A stretch of 64,000 nucleotides of DNA, from positions 310,001 through 374,000 of the forward strand of contig NZ_FNIV01000003.1 in assembly GCF_900104135.1 (NCBI RefSeq), written 5' to 3'. Source of the stretch: Halomonas shengliensis (GTDB lineage Bacteria > Pseudomonadota > Gammaproteobacteria > Pseudomonadales > Halomonadaceae). The position numbers and the translations under genes were made by a program. Shown here piece after piece: positions 17,652 to 26,691 of the stretch. The number at the start of each line of letters is the position of its first letter. Position 1 is the stretch's first letter. Under the pieces are notes generated by a model, which saw only the letters and a program-made list of their open reading frames with translations, had not been told where the DNA came from and searched no databases.

Positions 17652-18046
17652 TGGCCCCCCCGCAGGCTGTCGATGTGACGGAAGACATCGTAGAGCGCCA
17701 GCATGCCGCCCTCCGCCATCACCTGGAGCGGGGAACGCCCATGGAACGGCACGTTGTGATTGGCCATGGCCATGAAGCCATAGAGGTTCTCGGGGTTATC
17801 GAAGAGGACCCTCAGGCTGGCATGGATGTTGAGTACCAGGCTGATGCGCGTCAGCTGGTCCTCGTCCAGGCTGACCCGCCACTCGGGATCGTGCCGCCTG
17901 GCGCGGGCATAGGTGCTGCGCGAGACCCGCAGGATCGCCGCGGCCTGCTCACCGCTCGCCCCCCATTTCTCGAGGATGGCGACCGCGGCTCTCAGGCCGG
18001 CGGCACTCTTCGCTCGGTCCTCCGTCGGCGCTGCCACTGTGGTCAT
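17645..18046 (-). CDS. Xre/MbcA/ParS-type antitoxin of the RES pair
   Basis: This 133-residue antitoxin has an Xre-like N-terminal helix-turn-helix (about 15-60) and a C-terminal DUF2384-type toxin-binding region. The C-terminal part shows the typical LVLNIHASLRVLFDNPENLYGFMAMANH, then FHGRSPLQVMAEGG. The start at 18046 has a GGAGGG site seven bases upstream. The encoded complex should autoregulate its own promoter just upstream. Confidence 0.85.
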   Translation of the reverse strand: MTTVAAPTEDRAKSAAGLRAAVAILEKWGASGEQAAAILRVSRSTYARARRHDPEWRVSLDEDQLTRISLVLNIHASLRVLFDNPENLYGFMAMANHNVPFHGRSPLQVMAEGGMLALYDVFRHIDSLRGGQW

Positions 18047-18061
18047 GGCCTGCCCTCCCTG

Positions 18062-18110
18062 TATCTCTAGACACAATGATAGCATATCTTTATCTGGAGA
18101 TCAGAGAGTG
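18062..18110 (-). promoter_or_regulatory. Candidate promoter/operator of the RES/Xre pair
   Basis: This AT-rich patch upstream of the antitoxin carries three TATCT repeats on the + strand (18062, 18085, 18091). On the minus strand it has a TATCAT that could be a -10 box (18076-18081). No good -35 is visible. It would be the natural site of autoregulation. Confidence 0.35.
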
Positions 18111-18331
18111 GGGGCCCATCTCAACAGGGCCATCGCAGATGGCAGCACCGCTCAAGGCTGACCCGGCGACAGGGCCCGGAGTGCCTACAAGCGAGGACCG
18201 GCAGCGACGGTAGCTCAAATAACCAAAGGCTATTGGAAATGCCGCTGCCTTATTCTTTACTGTGTACATCAAACAGCGGCACAGACGTCGCACTATCTCC
18301 CCTGACTTCAGCAGATATACAGGAGCACCCC

Positions 18332-19090
18332 ATGCTCAAGCGCTTAGCCCTTACCGCCATGGCCGCAGGCCTGATGACCGCTGGCGGCCTGACCCAGGCC
18401 GATGAACACGCCATCAAGGTCGGCATGTCCGGCGGCTACTTCCCCTTCACCTTCGTCGAGCAGGACACGCTGCAGGGCTTCGAGGTGGATGTCATGGAGG
18501 CCGTGGCCGAGGAGATGGACGTCGAGGTCGAGTTCGTCACGGCGAACTTCTCGGGACTCTTCGGCATGCTCGAGTCGGGGCGCATCGACACCATCGCCAA
18601 CCAGATCACCATCACCGAGGAGCGCGCCGCCAAGTACGCCTTCACCCAACCCTACGTCTATGACGGCGCCCAGGTGGTGGTGAGGGAAGGCAACGAGGCG
18701 ATCCAGGGCGTCGAGGACCTGAAGGGCAAGACAGTTGCCGTCAACCTCGGCTCCAACTACGAGCAGCTGCTGCGCGAGCTGCCCTACGCCGACGAGATCG
18801 ACATCCGCACCTACGAGAGCAACATCGAACAGGATACCGCCTTGGGCCGCGTCGACGCCTTCGTCATGGACCGGGTCAGTGCCAGCCAGGTGATCAAGGA
18901 GAAGCCGCTGCCCCTGGCACTGGCCGGCCAGCCGTTCTCCGAGATCCGCAATGCCCTGCCGTTCCGTGACACCGAAGAGGACCGAGCCTTGCGTGACCGG
19001 GTCGACGCCGCCCTGACCAGCCTGCGTGAGTCGGGCGAGCTCGCGGCCATCTCGGAAGAGTGGTTCGGCACCGACATCACGCGCCGCTGA
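18332..19090 (+). CDS. Polar amino acid ABC transporter substrate-binding protein
   Basis: This is a periplasmic binding protein of the family 3 type (cystine/glutamine/arginine-like). A signal peptide (about residues 1-23) ends before DEHAIKVG. The motifs [14 protein letters not shown] and [21 protein letters not shown] are classic for the family, closest in style to cystine binders (TcyA/TcyJ). The start at 18332 is set by AGGAG upstream; the longer frame has no such site. The length is 252 residues. It is the first gene of a complete three-gene importer. Confidence 0.87.
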   Translation: MLKRLALTAMAAGLMTAGGLTQADEHAIKVGMSGGYFPFTFVEQDTLQGFEVDVMEAVAEEMDVEVEFVTANFSGLFGMLESGRIDTIANQITITEERAAKYAFTQPYVYDGAQVVVREGNEAIQGVEDLKGKTVAVNLGSNYEQLLRELPYADEIDIRTYESNIEQDTALGRVDAFVMDRVSASQVIKEKPLPLALAGQPFSEIRNALPFRDTEEDRALRDRVDAALTSLRESGELAAISEEWFGTDITRR

Positions 19091-19107
19091 GGCGCTGAGC
19101 CGCTTCC

Positions 19108-19782
19108 ATGCAAGTACTCGATCTCGACTACATGCTGGGGCTGGTGCCCATCCTGCTGCGCTACCTGCCGCTGACCCTGCAGATGGCTGCCGTGGGGATG
19201 GCACTGGCCCTGGTGCTGGCCTGCGGCCTGGCCGTGATTCGCGTGCTGCGCATCCCGGGCCTCAACGCCGCCACCCTGCTGTTCATCTCCTTCTTCCGCG
19301 GCACACCACTGCTGGTGCAGCTGTTCCTGTTCTACTACGGCTTGCCCCAGCTGATGGCCTTCCTGACCCAGATCAACGGCATTACCGCCACCATCATGGG
19401 CCTGACCCTGCACTTCTCGGCCTACATGGCCGAGTCCATCCGCGCCGCCATCGTGGGGGTCGACCGCAGCCAGACGGAGGCGGCCCTCTCCATCGGCATG
19501 ACCAACGGCCAGCTGATGCGCCGCATCGTGCTGCCCCAGGCCACACGCGTGGCGGTGCCCACGCTGATGAACTACTTCATCGACATGATCAAGGCGACCT
19601 CCCTGGCCTTCACCCTGGGGGTCACCGAGCTGATGGGCGCCACCCAGAAGGAGGCCGCCGGCAGCTTCCTCTACTTCGAGGCCTTCATCACCGTGGCGAT
19701 CTTCTACTGGGTCATCGTCGAGCTGCTGGCCTGGTTCCAGCGGCGCCTGGAAACCCGACTCAACGAGGCCTATCGCCGATGA
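19108..19782 (+). CDS. Polar amino acid ABC transporter permease
   Basis: This is a 224-residue inner-membrane permease with the HisM/GlnP-type pattern. [21 protein letters not shown] is the family signature, and the EAA loop [22 protein letters not shown] contacts the ATPase. About five membrane segments are visible. It lies 17 bases after the binding protein and overlaps the ATPase start by 4 bases (ATGA). Confidence 0.9.
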   Translation: MQVLDLDYMLGLVPILLRYLPLTLQMAAVGMALALVLACGLAVIRVLRIPGLNAATLLFISFFRGTPLLVQLFLFYYGLPQLMAFLTQINGITATIMGLTLHFSAYMAESIRAAIVGVDRSQTEAALSIGMTNGQLMRRIVLPQATRVAVPTLMNYFIDMIKATSLAFTLGVTELMGATQKEAAGSFLYFEAFITVAIFYWVIVELLAWFQRRLETRLNEAYRR

Positions 19783-20540
19783 TCAAGGTAACCGGACTCG
19801 TCAAGCGCTTCGGCGGAACCGCCGTGCTCGACGGCATCGACCTGGCCATCGAGCAGGGCGAGATCATCGTCGTCATTGGCCCCTCGGGGACCGGCAAGTC
19901 CACGCTGCTGCGCTGCCTGAACTTCCTCGAGCGCCCGGATGCCGGACGGCTGATCATCGGCGATCTGGACGTGGACGTCACCCGGGCCAGCCGGGCCGAC
20001 ATCCTGACCGCACGGCGGCGCACGGCCTTCGTGTTCCAGAACTACGCGCTGTTCGCCAACAAGACGGCGCTTCAGAACATCGCCGAGGGGCTGATCGTGG
20101 TCAATCGCTGGCCGAAGGAGAAGGCGCATGCGCGGGCCAGGGAGATCCTGGAGCGCATTGGCCTCGCCGACAAGGCCGATGCCTACCCCGCCTCCCTGTC
20201 CGGTGGACAGCAGCAGCGCGTCGGCATCGGCCGCGCCATGGCGGCCCAGGCCGAGGTGATCCTGTTCGACGAGCCGACCTCCTCGCTGGACCCGGAGTGG
20301 GTCGAGGAGGTGCTGGGCCTGATGAAGCAGCTGGCGCGCGAACGCCAGACCATGCTGGTCGTCACCCACGAGATGAGCTTCGCCCGGGACGTCGCGGACC
20401 GGGTCATCTTCATGGAGGGCGGTCGCATCGTCGAACAGGGGCCACCCGACCAGCTCTTCGGTTCGCCGCAGGATCCCCGCACACGAGATTTCCTGCACAA
20501 GGTGCTGGCAACCCAGGTAGCAATCGACACCCCGACCTGA
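19779..20540 (+). CDS. Polar amino acid ABC transporter ATPase
   Basis: This is a nucleotide-binding subunit of 253 residues. It has a Walker A (GPSGTGKST), the Q-loop region [13 protein letters not shown], an ABC signature (LSGGQQQRV), a Walker B ([13 protein letters not shown]) and a switch His in VVTHEM. It belongs to the GlnQ/TcyN type. The start at 19779 is chosen by the ATGA overlap with the permease; the much longer open frame upstream is the permease gene read in another frame. Confidence 0.92.
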   Translation: MIKVTGLVKRFGGTAVLDGIDLAIEQGEIIVVIGPSGTGKSTLLRCLNFLERPDAGRLIIGDLDVDVTRASRADILTARRRTAFVFQNYALFANKTALQNIAEGLIVVNRWPKEKAHARAREILERIGLADKADAYPASLSGGQQQRVGIGRAMAAQAEVILFDEPTSSLDPEWVEEVLGLMKQLARERQTMLVVTHEMSFARDVADRVIFMEGGRIVEQGPPDQLFGSPQDPRTRDFLHKVLATQVAIDTPT

Positions 20541-20558
20541 GCCGAATGCCTGCCAGGG

Positions 20559-20684
20559 CTATCGCAGTTGAGCGAACTGGCGATTGAGGCTCAGCAAGTC
20601 GTCGCCATTCCAGCCTGCCTGCTTTCGCTTACCCTTCTTGGACCCTTTGCACGGCGCTAACCCTACTGCGATCGTCAGGCCTTC
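20559..20684 (-). pseudogene. Possible 3' remnant of an unidentified gene
   Basis: Between the ABC ATPase and the kinase, the minus strand has a 41-codon open stretch with no start codon. It is bounded upstream by an in-frame TGA and ends in LSLNRQFAQLR then a stop. It is lysine-rich in the middle and its codon use looks like coding sequence. It could be the broken C-terminal end of a gene. I do not recognise the parent, and chance is possible. Confidence 0.25.
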
Positions 20685-20709
20685 TCAGGCACCACATGCG
20701 AAAGCGCCG

Positions 20710-22536
20710 CTACTCCTCCGCCACCTGGCGCGGGTTGCGCGGGTAGAAACGCTCCGGCTGGCGTTCCGCATGGGGGAAGAAGCGGGTGTCCTTGTAGGGC
20801 ATCTTCATGAAGCCGGAGACACCGAGTCCCTCGATCCGCCCCACGGCCTCGAGGATCTCCTCGAGGCGGGCGCGGAACTCGTCCTCCCGGGAGGGATCGA
20901 GCAGGCGGTAGTAGCTGTGGATCTTGAGGTGCCGGGGAAGCGCCTCGAAGATGATCATGCCGGTGTGGTGGATCTCGTTGAGCGCCTCCAGGGCGATGAT
21001 GATCGCCTCGGGCAGCACCAGGAACTCCTCGGGGTCAGGCCCGTCCTCGAAGTAGCTGTGCAGTCGGGTGCGATCCTCCAGCTCCGGCACCGCGCTGACC
21101 TCGTAGTGAAGACGCATGCCGGGCTCCAGCACGAAGGGCTCGGCCTGACTGTCGCGCTCCAGGTGAAGGGTATCCCGGGCATTGAACAGGCAGCTCTTGA
21201 AGATCCCCTGGCGATAGATCGCCCGGGCCAGGTGGACCATGTTGTTGACCGCCGAGCGAAAGGCGGCCTTGAGTTCGGGGTCGTGGAGGTTCAACGAGGT
21301 GTCGATGTAGACGCCGTCGCTCTCCCAGCGCACCGCGAGCCCCCCCACCACCGGATAGCGCCCCAGGCGACTCACCGCGGCGAGGAAGGCCTTCTCGGTC
21401 TCGCCCATGCCCTGCATGAAGTTTTTGTAGTAGCGATCGAGCTGGACGTCATTGACGTCGTTCAGGGTCTCCGGCGCTCCCTCCTCGCGCAGGAAGGCCT
21501 TGCGCGAGCTGTACACCACGGTATCGATCTCGCGCCCGGCGGGCCGCGCCCACACCGGCACCAGCGGCGCCTCGGCGGGCTCGGGCAGGTCGATCATCAC
21601 AGTGCGGGCAATCCTCGGCATCTCGCGGATGAAGTGATCGCCGGCTCGCATGCGCAGCCGCGGATCCGGGTCGAGCATGCCATCCAGCATGCGCGCGAAC
21701 TCCACCGGCAGGCCCAGGGAGGTGGCGGGAATCGCCCGGTGCCCGAAGCGGCAGGACTGGGCCGAGGCCAGCGCGTAGAGGGTGCCGGCAGCCCCCTGCT
21801 CGTCGAAGCGTGGCGAGGAGAGCGCGCCATTGAGCTGCTCCTCGCCGATGAAGTAGACGTCGCCCAGGCGGGCGTTGGTCTGCTGAAGGTTGTCCGACAT
21901 CAGCTCCATGACGTTGGCCGCCACGAACTGCTGGTTGGCGTCGAGCTGGGCGAACACCGAGGAGCCCCAGTCGATCAGCGCGATGGTCTCGTCGCGGGCG
22001 TCGAAGACCAGGTTGGAGGGCTTGATATCGCCATGCACGATGGGCTTGCCGGCGGGTCCGAACTCGCGCCGCAGGGTACGCAGGATATCGGCGAGCTGGT
22101 CGGCGATGCGCACGACCAGCCTTGGCGAGAGCCGCCCCTCGCGCAGCGAGACCTCCTCCAGGTTGTGCCCCGGGGCGCGCTGCATCACCAGGATCGACTG
22201 GTGGCGCACTCGCTGGAAGGCGATCAGCCGCGGCACCCGGGGGTGGTCGACCTGCTCCAGCATGAAGGCCTCCTCCTCGAGGCGGTCCTGCAGGTGATGG
22301 GGCAGGTTGACCCGGGTGAACTTGAACACGTAATCGTCGCCCAGGGCGGTGACCCCGGCGAAGACGAAGCCGTAGGCGCCCTTGCCCACCAGCTCGATCT
22401 CCCGATAGCCGAGCTGCTCCAGCTGCTCCTGGCACAGCGCCACCCACGCCTTGAGCTTGCGGGCATCGCCATGGCTGAGCAGGTAGATCGACTGCTCTTC
22501 CGGGATATAGAACTGCTGCAGGGGCGCCTGGGGCAT
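20710..22536 (-). CDS. Eukaryotic-type Ser/Thr protein kinase with unassigned C-terminal half
   Basis: This is a 608-residue soluble protein. A protein-kinase domain occupies about residues 45-310. It has a glycine loop (VGKGAYGFVFAG, 50-61), a Lys about 72 in VFKFTR, a catalytic loop HGDIKPSN (Asp about 170, Asn about 175) and DWGSS in place of DFG (Asp about 189). All the residues for ATP binding and phosphotransfer are therefore present. The C-terminal ~290 residues form a separate, mostly acidic region that I do not recognise. No membrane segment or PASTA repeat is present, and no phosphatase lies nearby. The bkd genes lie upstream on the same strand. Substrate and role are unknown. Confidence 0.75.
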   Translation of the reverse strand: MPQAPLQQFYIPEEQSIYLLSHGDARKLKAWVALCQEQLEQLGYREIELVGKGAYGFVFAGVTALGDDYVFKFTRVNLPHHLQDRLEEEAFMLEQVDHPRVPRLIAFQRVRHQSILVMQRAPGHNLEEVSLREGRLSPRLVVRIADQLADILRTLRREFGPAGKPIVHGDIKPSNLVFDARDETIALIDWGSSVFAQLDANQQFVAANVMELMSDNLQQTNARLGDVYFIGEEQLNGALSSPRFDEQGAAGTLYALASAQSCRFGHRAIPATSLGLPVEFARMLDGMLDPDPRLRMRAGDHFIREMPRIARTVMIDLPEPAEAPLVPVWARPAGREIDTVVYSSRKAFLREEGAPETLNDVNDVQLDRYYKNFMQGMGETEKAFLAAVSRLGRYPVVGGLAVRWESDGVYIDTSLNLHDPELKAAFRSAVNNMVHLARAIYRQGIFKSCLFNARDTLHLERDSQAEPFVLEPGMRLHYEVSAVPELEDRTRLHSYFEDGPDPEEFLVLPEAIIIALEALNEIHHTGMIIFEALPRHLKIHSYYRLLDPSREDEFRARLEEILEAVGRIEGLGVSGFMKMPYKDTRFFPHAERQPERFYPRNPRQVAEE

Positions 22537-22561
22537 GGCTTCATCTCAGCGGGTGGAAACA

Positions 22562-22610
22562 CTGCCGGGCGCCTGTCGGCGCCATTCGCCCGGCGAAGCC
22601 GGCCTCCTAC
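22562..22610 (-). repeat. REP-like repeat, copy 1
   Basis: On the minus strand this begins GTAGGAGGCCGGCTTCGCC and continues to a second small hairpin (GGCGCC-GACA-GGCGCC). The same opening, a hairpin, GCGA and then the GGCGCC-N4-GGCGCC hairpin recur at 51917 on the + strand. It lies between the kinase start and the end of bkdB. Confidence 0.65.
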
Positions 22611-22633
22611 TCAGGAAACTCCAGCTCATGGCG

Positions 22634-24289
22634 TCAGCTCAAGTGGAGAAGCATCGACTCGGGCGCTTCCAGGTAGCCCTTCCAGGCGTTGCAGAAGCGA
22701 GCGATGGTGCCACCATCGATGATGCGGTGATCGCCGGCCCAGGTGACGGTCAGGATCGCCCTCTTCACCACCCGATCGTCGGCGTCGAAGCGCGGCAGCC
22801 ACTGGGTCTTGCCGATGGCGACAATGGCCGACTCGGGGGCGTTGATGATCGGGGCCGCATAGGTGCCCCCCAGGGCGCCGATGTTGGAGATGCTGATGGT
22901 GCCACCCTTGAGGTCCGATGCCGCGACCTTGCCGGCCCGGGCGGCCTCGGTCAGGCGCGCCACCTCGGCGGCGATACCCAGCAGCGAGAGCCGCTCCACC
23001 CCCTTGACGTTGGGCACTAGCAGCCCGCTGCGGCTGTCCACCGCCATGCCGACGTTGACCGACGGCAGGTAGTGGATCTCGTCGCCGGCGTCGTTGAGCC
23101 GGGCGTTGAGGATCGGGGCCTCGCGTACTGCCAGCGCCATCGCCTTCATGAAGAAGGGCATCAGGGTGAGTCGCGAGCCCTCGGCCAACGGCTTCAACCG
23201 CTCACGCAGCGCCAGCAGCTCGGTGACGTCGATCTCCTCGCCGTACTGGAAGTGGGGAATGGTGGACGCCGACTCCACCATGCGCCGGGCCATCACCGCG
23301 CGCACGCCACGCAGCGACTCCACCCGCACCTCGCCCTCGGCAGAAGAAGGCGCCGACGTACCGGCATGGCCATCGGCGGCCTGTGACGTCGCGGCTGCCG
23401 CCGGTTGCCCGGCAGCGGTCTCCGGTGTCTGTTCCTCGAGGTGGCGCAGCACGTCCTCCTTGAGCACGCGCCCCTGCTTGCCGCTGCCTGGCACCTCTTC
23501 CAGGGCGAGGCCATGCTCGCGCAGCAAGCGGCGCACCGCGGGGGCCGCCGGAATCCGGCCATAGGGGCCGCGCCCCTGGGCCGCCGGGGACTCCCTGGTG
23601 GCCGGCGCAGAGGACTCGACCCGGCGCGTGGCTTTCGCGGCAGGGGCCGCCTGCTCTTCCGCCGCCGGTGCGGAATCGGCAGCCGCCTGGTCATCGGCAT
23701 CCTCCGGCACATAGGCGAACAGCGGCGCATGGACCCGGGCGACCTCGCCCTGGGCGACATGCAACCGGTGCACCACCCCCGCCTCGGGAGCGGTGATCTC
23801 CACCAGCGCCTTGTCGGTCATCACGTCGACCAGCGGCTGGTCCTCCTCGATCCGCTCGCCTTCGGCGACGCGCCACTCCACCACCTCGCACTCCACGATA
23901 CCTTCGCCGATATCGGGCAAGATGAAGTCCTTCGCCGACGCCTCCCGTGAGGCGCCGTCGCCCGCCGGCTCGGTGGCGGTGGGCACCGCGGGTGCCGGCG
24001 AAGCCGCGGCCTGCTGGCTCCCCTCGGCCGTCGCCGGTTCCGCCTCTTGTTCGCCCTCGGCCTCATAGGCGAAGAGCGGGGCGTGAACCTTGGCGATGTC
24101 GCCCTGGGCCACGTAGAGGCGGGTGACACGCCCCGGCTCGGGGGCGGTGATCTCCACCAGCGCCTTGTCGGTCATCACCTCGACCACCGGCTGGTCCTCC
24201 TCGATCACGTCGCCCTCGGCGACGCGCCACTCCACCACCTCGCACTCCACGATACCTTCGCCGATATCGGGCAGCATGAAATCGCTCAT
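22634..24289 (-). CDS. bkdB: Branched-chain 2-oxoacid dehydrogenase E2 (dihydrolipoyl acyltransferase)
   Basis: This is the acyltransferase core of the branched-chain 2-oxoacid dehydrogenase complex, which moves the acyl group from E1 to CoA. Two lipoyl domains are present (residues about 1-76 and 120-195, lipoyl Lys about 42 and 160 in MTDKALVEI). A peripheral-subunit-binding domain (about 245-290) and a catalytic domain with the active-site motif DHRIIDGG (His about 521) follow. Most BCKDH E2s have a single lipoyl domain. Here the two match at about 61 of 73 positions, which points to a recent internal duplication. Ala/Pro/Glu-rich linkers separate the domains. It is the last gene of bkdA1-bkdA2-bkdB. 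Confidence 0.88.
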   Translation of the reverse strand: MSDFMLPDIGEGIVECEVVEWRVAEGDVIEEDQPVVEVMTDKALVEITAPEPGRVTRLYVAQGDIAKVHAPLFAYEAEGEQEAEPATAEGSQQAAASPAPAVPTATEPAGDGASREASAKDFILPDIGEGIVECEVVEWRVAEGERIEEDQPLVDVMTDKALVEITAPEAGVVHRLHVAQGEVARVHAPLFAYVPEDADDQAAADSAPAAEEQAAPAAKATRRVESSAPATRESPAAQGRGPYGRIPAAPAVRRLLREHGLALEEVPGSGKQGRVLKEDVLRHLEEQTPETAAGQPAAAATSQAADGHAGTSAPSSAEGEVRVESLRGVRAVMARRMVESASTIPHFQYGEEIDVTELLALRERLKPLAEGSRLTLMPFFMKAMALAVREAPILNARLNDAGDEIHYLPSVNVGMAVDSRSGLLVPNVKGVERLSLLGIAAEVARLTEAARAGKVAASDLKGGTISISNIGALGGTYAAPIINAPESAIVAIGKTQWLPRFDADDRVVKRAILTVTWAGDHRIIDGGTIARFCNAWKGYLEAPESMLLHLS

Positions 24290-24326
24290 CTCGTCGTCTC
24301 CTAGACTGGTCGCTTCCGATATCGGA

Positions 24327-25304
24327 TCAGAAGGCCACGCTGGCCTTGATCGCTTCGAACACCTTGAGGTGGTCCGGCAGGTACTCCTTCTCCAGGGTCA
24401 ACGGGAAGGGCGTATCCAGGCCGGTCACCCGGGCGATGGGCGACTCCAGGTAGAGGAAGCAGCGCTCCTGCACGGTGGCGGCGATCTCGCCGGCGAAACC
24501 GCCGGTCAGCGGCGCCTCGTGGGTGATCACCAGCCGCCCGGTCTTGAGCACCGACTCCACCACGCTCTCCTCGTCCCAGGGCAGGATGGAGCGCAGGTCG
24601 ATCACCTCGCAGGAGATGCCCTCCTTCTCGGCAAGCTCCACGGCGCGGTCGATCACCTCCATCTGCGCGCCCCAGCCGAGCACGGTGACATCGGTGCCCT
24701 CGCGAGTGACCTCCGCCTCGCCGAGGGGCAGCTGGTAATCCTCCTCGGGCACCTCGCCGGTGGAGGCGCGATAGAGCCGCTTGGGCTCGAAGAAGAGCAC
24801 CGGGTCCGGGTCGCGGATCGCCGCCAGCAGCAGCCCTTTGGCCTGGTAGGGGTTGCGCGGTACCGCGATCTTGAGCCCCGGGGTGTGGGCGAAGTAGGCC
24901 TCCGGCGACTGGGAGTGATAGAGCCCGCCGGAGATGCCGCCGCCGTAGGGGGCGCGGATGGTCAGGCCACCGACGTTGAACAGATCGCCGGAGCGGTAGC
25001 GGAACTTGGCGGTCTCGTTGACGATCTGATCGAAGGCCGGAAAGATGTAGTCGGCGAACTGGATCTCCGCCACCGGCACCGAGCCCTGGGCGGCCAGGCC
25101 GTTGGCGAAGCCCAGGATGCCCTGCTCCACCAGCGGGGTGTTGAAGCAGCGTGCGCGGCCGTACTTCTCCTGCAGGTGGCTGGTGGCGCGGAAGACCCCG
25201 CCGAACAGGCCCACATCCTCGCCGAAGCAGACGACCTTGTCGTCCTCGGTCATGGCGATATCCAGGGCCTGGTTGATCGCCTGCAGCATGTTCATGGTCG
25301 GCAT
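24327..25304 (-). CDS. bkdA2: Branched-chain 2-oxoacid dehydrogenase E1 beta subunit
   Basis: This is the beta subunit of the thiamine-diphosphate E1. The N-terminal [19 protein letters not shown] and [16 protein letters not shown] are diagnostic, as are the central [22 protein letters not shown] and the C-terminal [15 protein letters not shown]. The start at 25304 was chosen because GGAGGG precedes it and it lies one base after the E1-alpha stop (TGAGATG). The longer frame only reads through the alpha gene in another phase. It gives 325 residues, as usual. Confidence 0.92.
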   Translation of the reverse strand: MPTMNMLQAINQALDIAMTEDDKVVCFGEDVGLFGGVFRATSHLQEKYGRARCFNTPLVEQGILGFANGLAAQGSVPVAEIQFADYIFPAFDQIVNETAKFRYRSGDLFNVGGLTIRAPYGGGISGGLYHSQSPEAYFAHTPGLKIAVPRNPYQAKGLLLAAIRDPDPVLFFEPKRLYRASTGEVPEEDYQLPLGEAEVTREGTDVTVLGWGAQMEVIDRAVELAEKEGISCEVIDLRSILPWDEESVVESVLKTGRLVITHEAPLTGGFAGEIAATVQERCFLYLESPIARVTGLDTPFPLTLEKEYLPDHLKVFEAIKASVAF

Positions 25305-25305
25305 C

Positions 25306-26526
25306 TCACTTCCCTCCCTGGGCGTCGTCTGCGTCGTCGTCGTGGACCTTGACGTCCGGGTCCAGGGAGCGCGCCCCCTTGGGGTAGGCCTCCGGGTACT
25401 GACGGACATGCGCCTTGAGGCGGTCGAGCTGGCGCTGAAGCGCCGGGGTGACGTCGGCATAGACATCGCTCACCAGGCTGTCCAGCGGCGGCGGCGGACG
25501 CTTCTCGGCGCGCTTCATGGTCTCCAGCACCTCGCGGCGCAGTGACTCCTGCAACGCCTTCTCCTCGTCGTCGTTCCACCACCCCTGGTCGATCAGCCAG
25601 TGCTGCATGCGCAGGATGGGGTCCTTCTCGCGCCACGCTGCCTCCTCCTTCTTCGAACGGTACCCCGAGGGGTCGTCCGAGGAGGAGTGGGCCGCCAGGC
25701 GGTAGCTCATCGCCTCGATCAGCACCGGCTTGTTCTGCTCCACGGCGATACGGCGCGCCTCGCGGGTCGCCGAGAGCACCGCCAGGATGTCGTTGCCGTC
25801 GACACGGATCACGTGCATGCGGTAGCCGAAGGCCCGCGGCGCCACGCCATCGGCGGCGAACTGCTCGATGGAAGGCGTGGAGATCGCATAGCCGTTGTTG
25901 CGGCAGAAGAAGATCACCGGTACCTCGTGCACCGCCGCCATGTTCAGTGCGGCGTGGAAGTCGCCTTCCGAGGCGGCCCCCTCACCGAAGAAGCACAGGG
26001 TACAGTGGCCCTCGCCGGCCAGCTTCTGGCCATAGGCGTAGCCGGCGGCCTGGGGAATCTGGGTGGCCAGCGGCGAGGAGATGGTCATGTAGTGGAGCTT
26101 GCGCGAGCCGTAGTGGATCGGCATCTGGCGGCCCTTGCCATAGTCGAGCTCGTTGCCGAACAGCTGGTTCATGAACTCGTCGTAGCTGAAGCCGCGATAG
26201 ACCAAGGCGCCCTGCTCGCGGTACTGGGCCATGATCATGTCGGCGTCATCGAGCGCCGCCGCCGCGCCGATCACCGCGGCCTCCTCGCCGGTGCACTGCA
26301 TGTAGAAGGAGAGCCGCCCCTGGCGCTGGGCCGCCATCATGCGCTCGTCCAGCACCCGGGTGGCCACCATGGTGTGATAGATCTTCAGCGCCTGCTCGCG
26401 GGAGAGCTCGGGGGCCTCGGCGCCCTCGAAGAGGGTGCCGTCCTGCTGGAGCAGGCGGAAGGTGGGAATGGAAAACTCGTCGCCGGCCAGGAACCGCGGC
26501 GAATGGATATCTTGTGTCGTTGTCAT
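25306..26526 (-). CDS. bkdA1: Branched-chain 2-oxoacid dehydrogenase E1 alpha subunit
   Basis: This alpha subunit binds thiamine diphosphate and decarboxylates the 2-oxoacids from Val, Leu and Ile. The ThDP motif is [26 protein letters not shown] with the GDG-like start and the terminal NN ([10 protein letters not shown]). The phosphorylation-loop region [17 protein letters not shown] is conserved. The length is 406 residues. It heads the operon; a LiuR-like palindrome lies about 100 bases upstream. No lipoamide dehydrogenase gene follows, so E3 must come from elsewhere in the genome. Confidence 0.92.
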   Translation of the reverse strand: MTTTQDIHSPRFLAGDEFSIPTFRLLQQDGTLFEGAEAPELSREQALKIYHTMVATRVLDERMMAAQRQGRLSFYMQCTGEEAAVIGAAAALDDADMIMAQYREQGALVYRGFSYDEFMNQLFGNELDYGKGRQMPIHYGSRKLHYMTISSPLATQIPQAAGYAYGQKLAGEGHCTLCFFGEGAASEGDFHAALNMAAVHEVPVIFFCRNNGYAISTPSIEQFAADGVAPRAFGYRMHVIRVDGNDILAVLSATREARRIAVEQNKPVLIEAMSYRLAAHSSSDDPSGYRSKKEEAAWREKDPILRMQHWLIDQGWWNDDEEKALQESLRREVLETMKRAEKRPPPPLDSLVSDVYADVTPALQRQLDRLKAHVRQYPEAYPKGARSLDPDVKVHDDDADDAQGGK

Positions 26527-26618
26527 CTCGGCGTCCTCTACCCCTTTTGAGGGCAGTGTTGTCGCTAGTCTCGACCCTCGCCAGGAGGATCACTCCCGCG
26601 GGATCAACGCAACCCGAG

Positions 26619-26634
26619 ATGACGTTAACGTAAA
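26619..26634. promoter_or_regulatory. LiuR-like palindrome upstream of the bkd operon
   Basis: A perfect ACGTTAACGT core (26622-26631) with flanks giving TTTACGTTAACGTCAT on the minus strand. This resembles the motif described for the MerR-family regulator LiuR, which controls branched-chain amino acid breakdown in gammaproteobacteria. The position upstream of bkdA1 fits. It is assigned from memory of the motif, so moderate confidence. Confidence 0.5.
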
Positions 26635-26691
26635 CTGATCTCTATCGACAGCCGAACGGCCTCCACCTTTGGTCGATAATGGCAGGCGATC

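Noticed and set aside
20584..22722. A ~712-codon + strand open frame over the kinase gene.
   Set aside because: It is antisense to a gene with readable kinase motifs, and its composition is that of a shadow frame.
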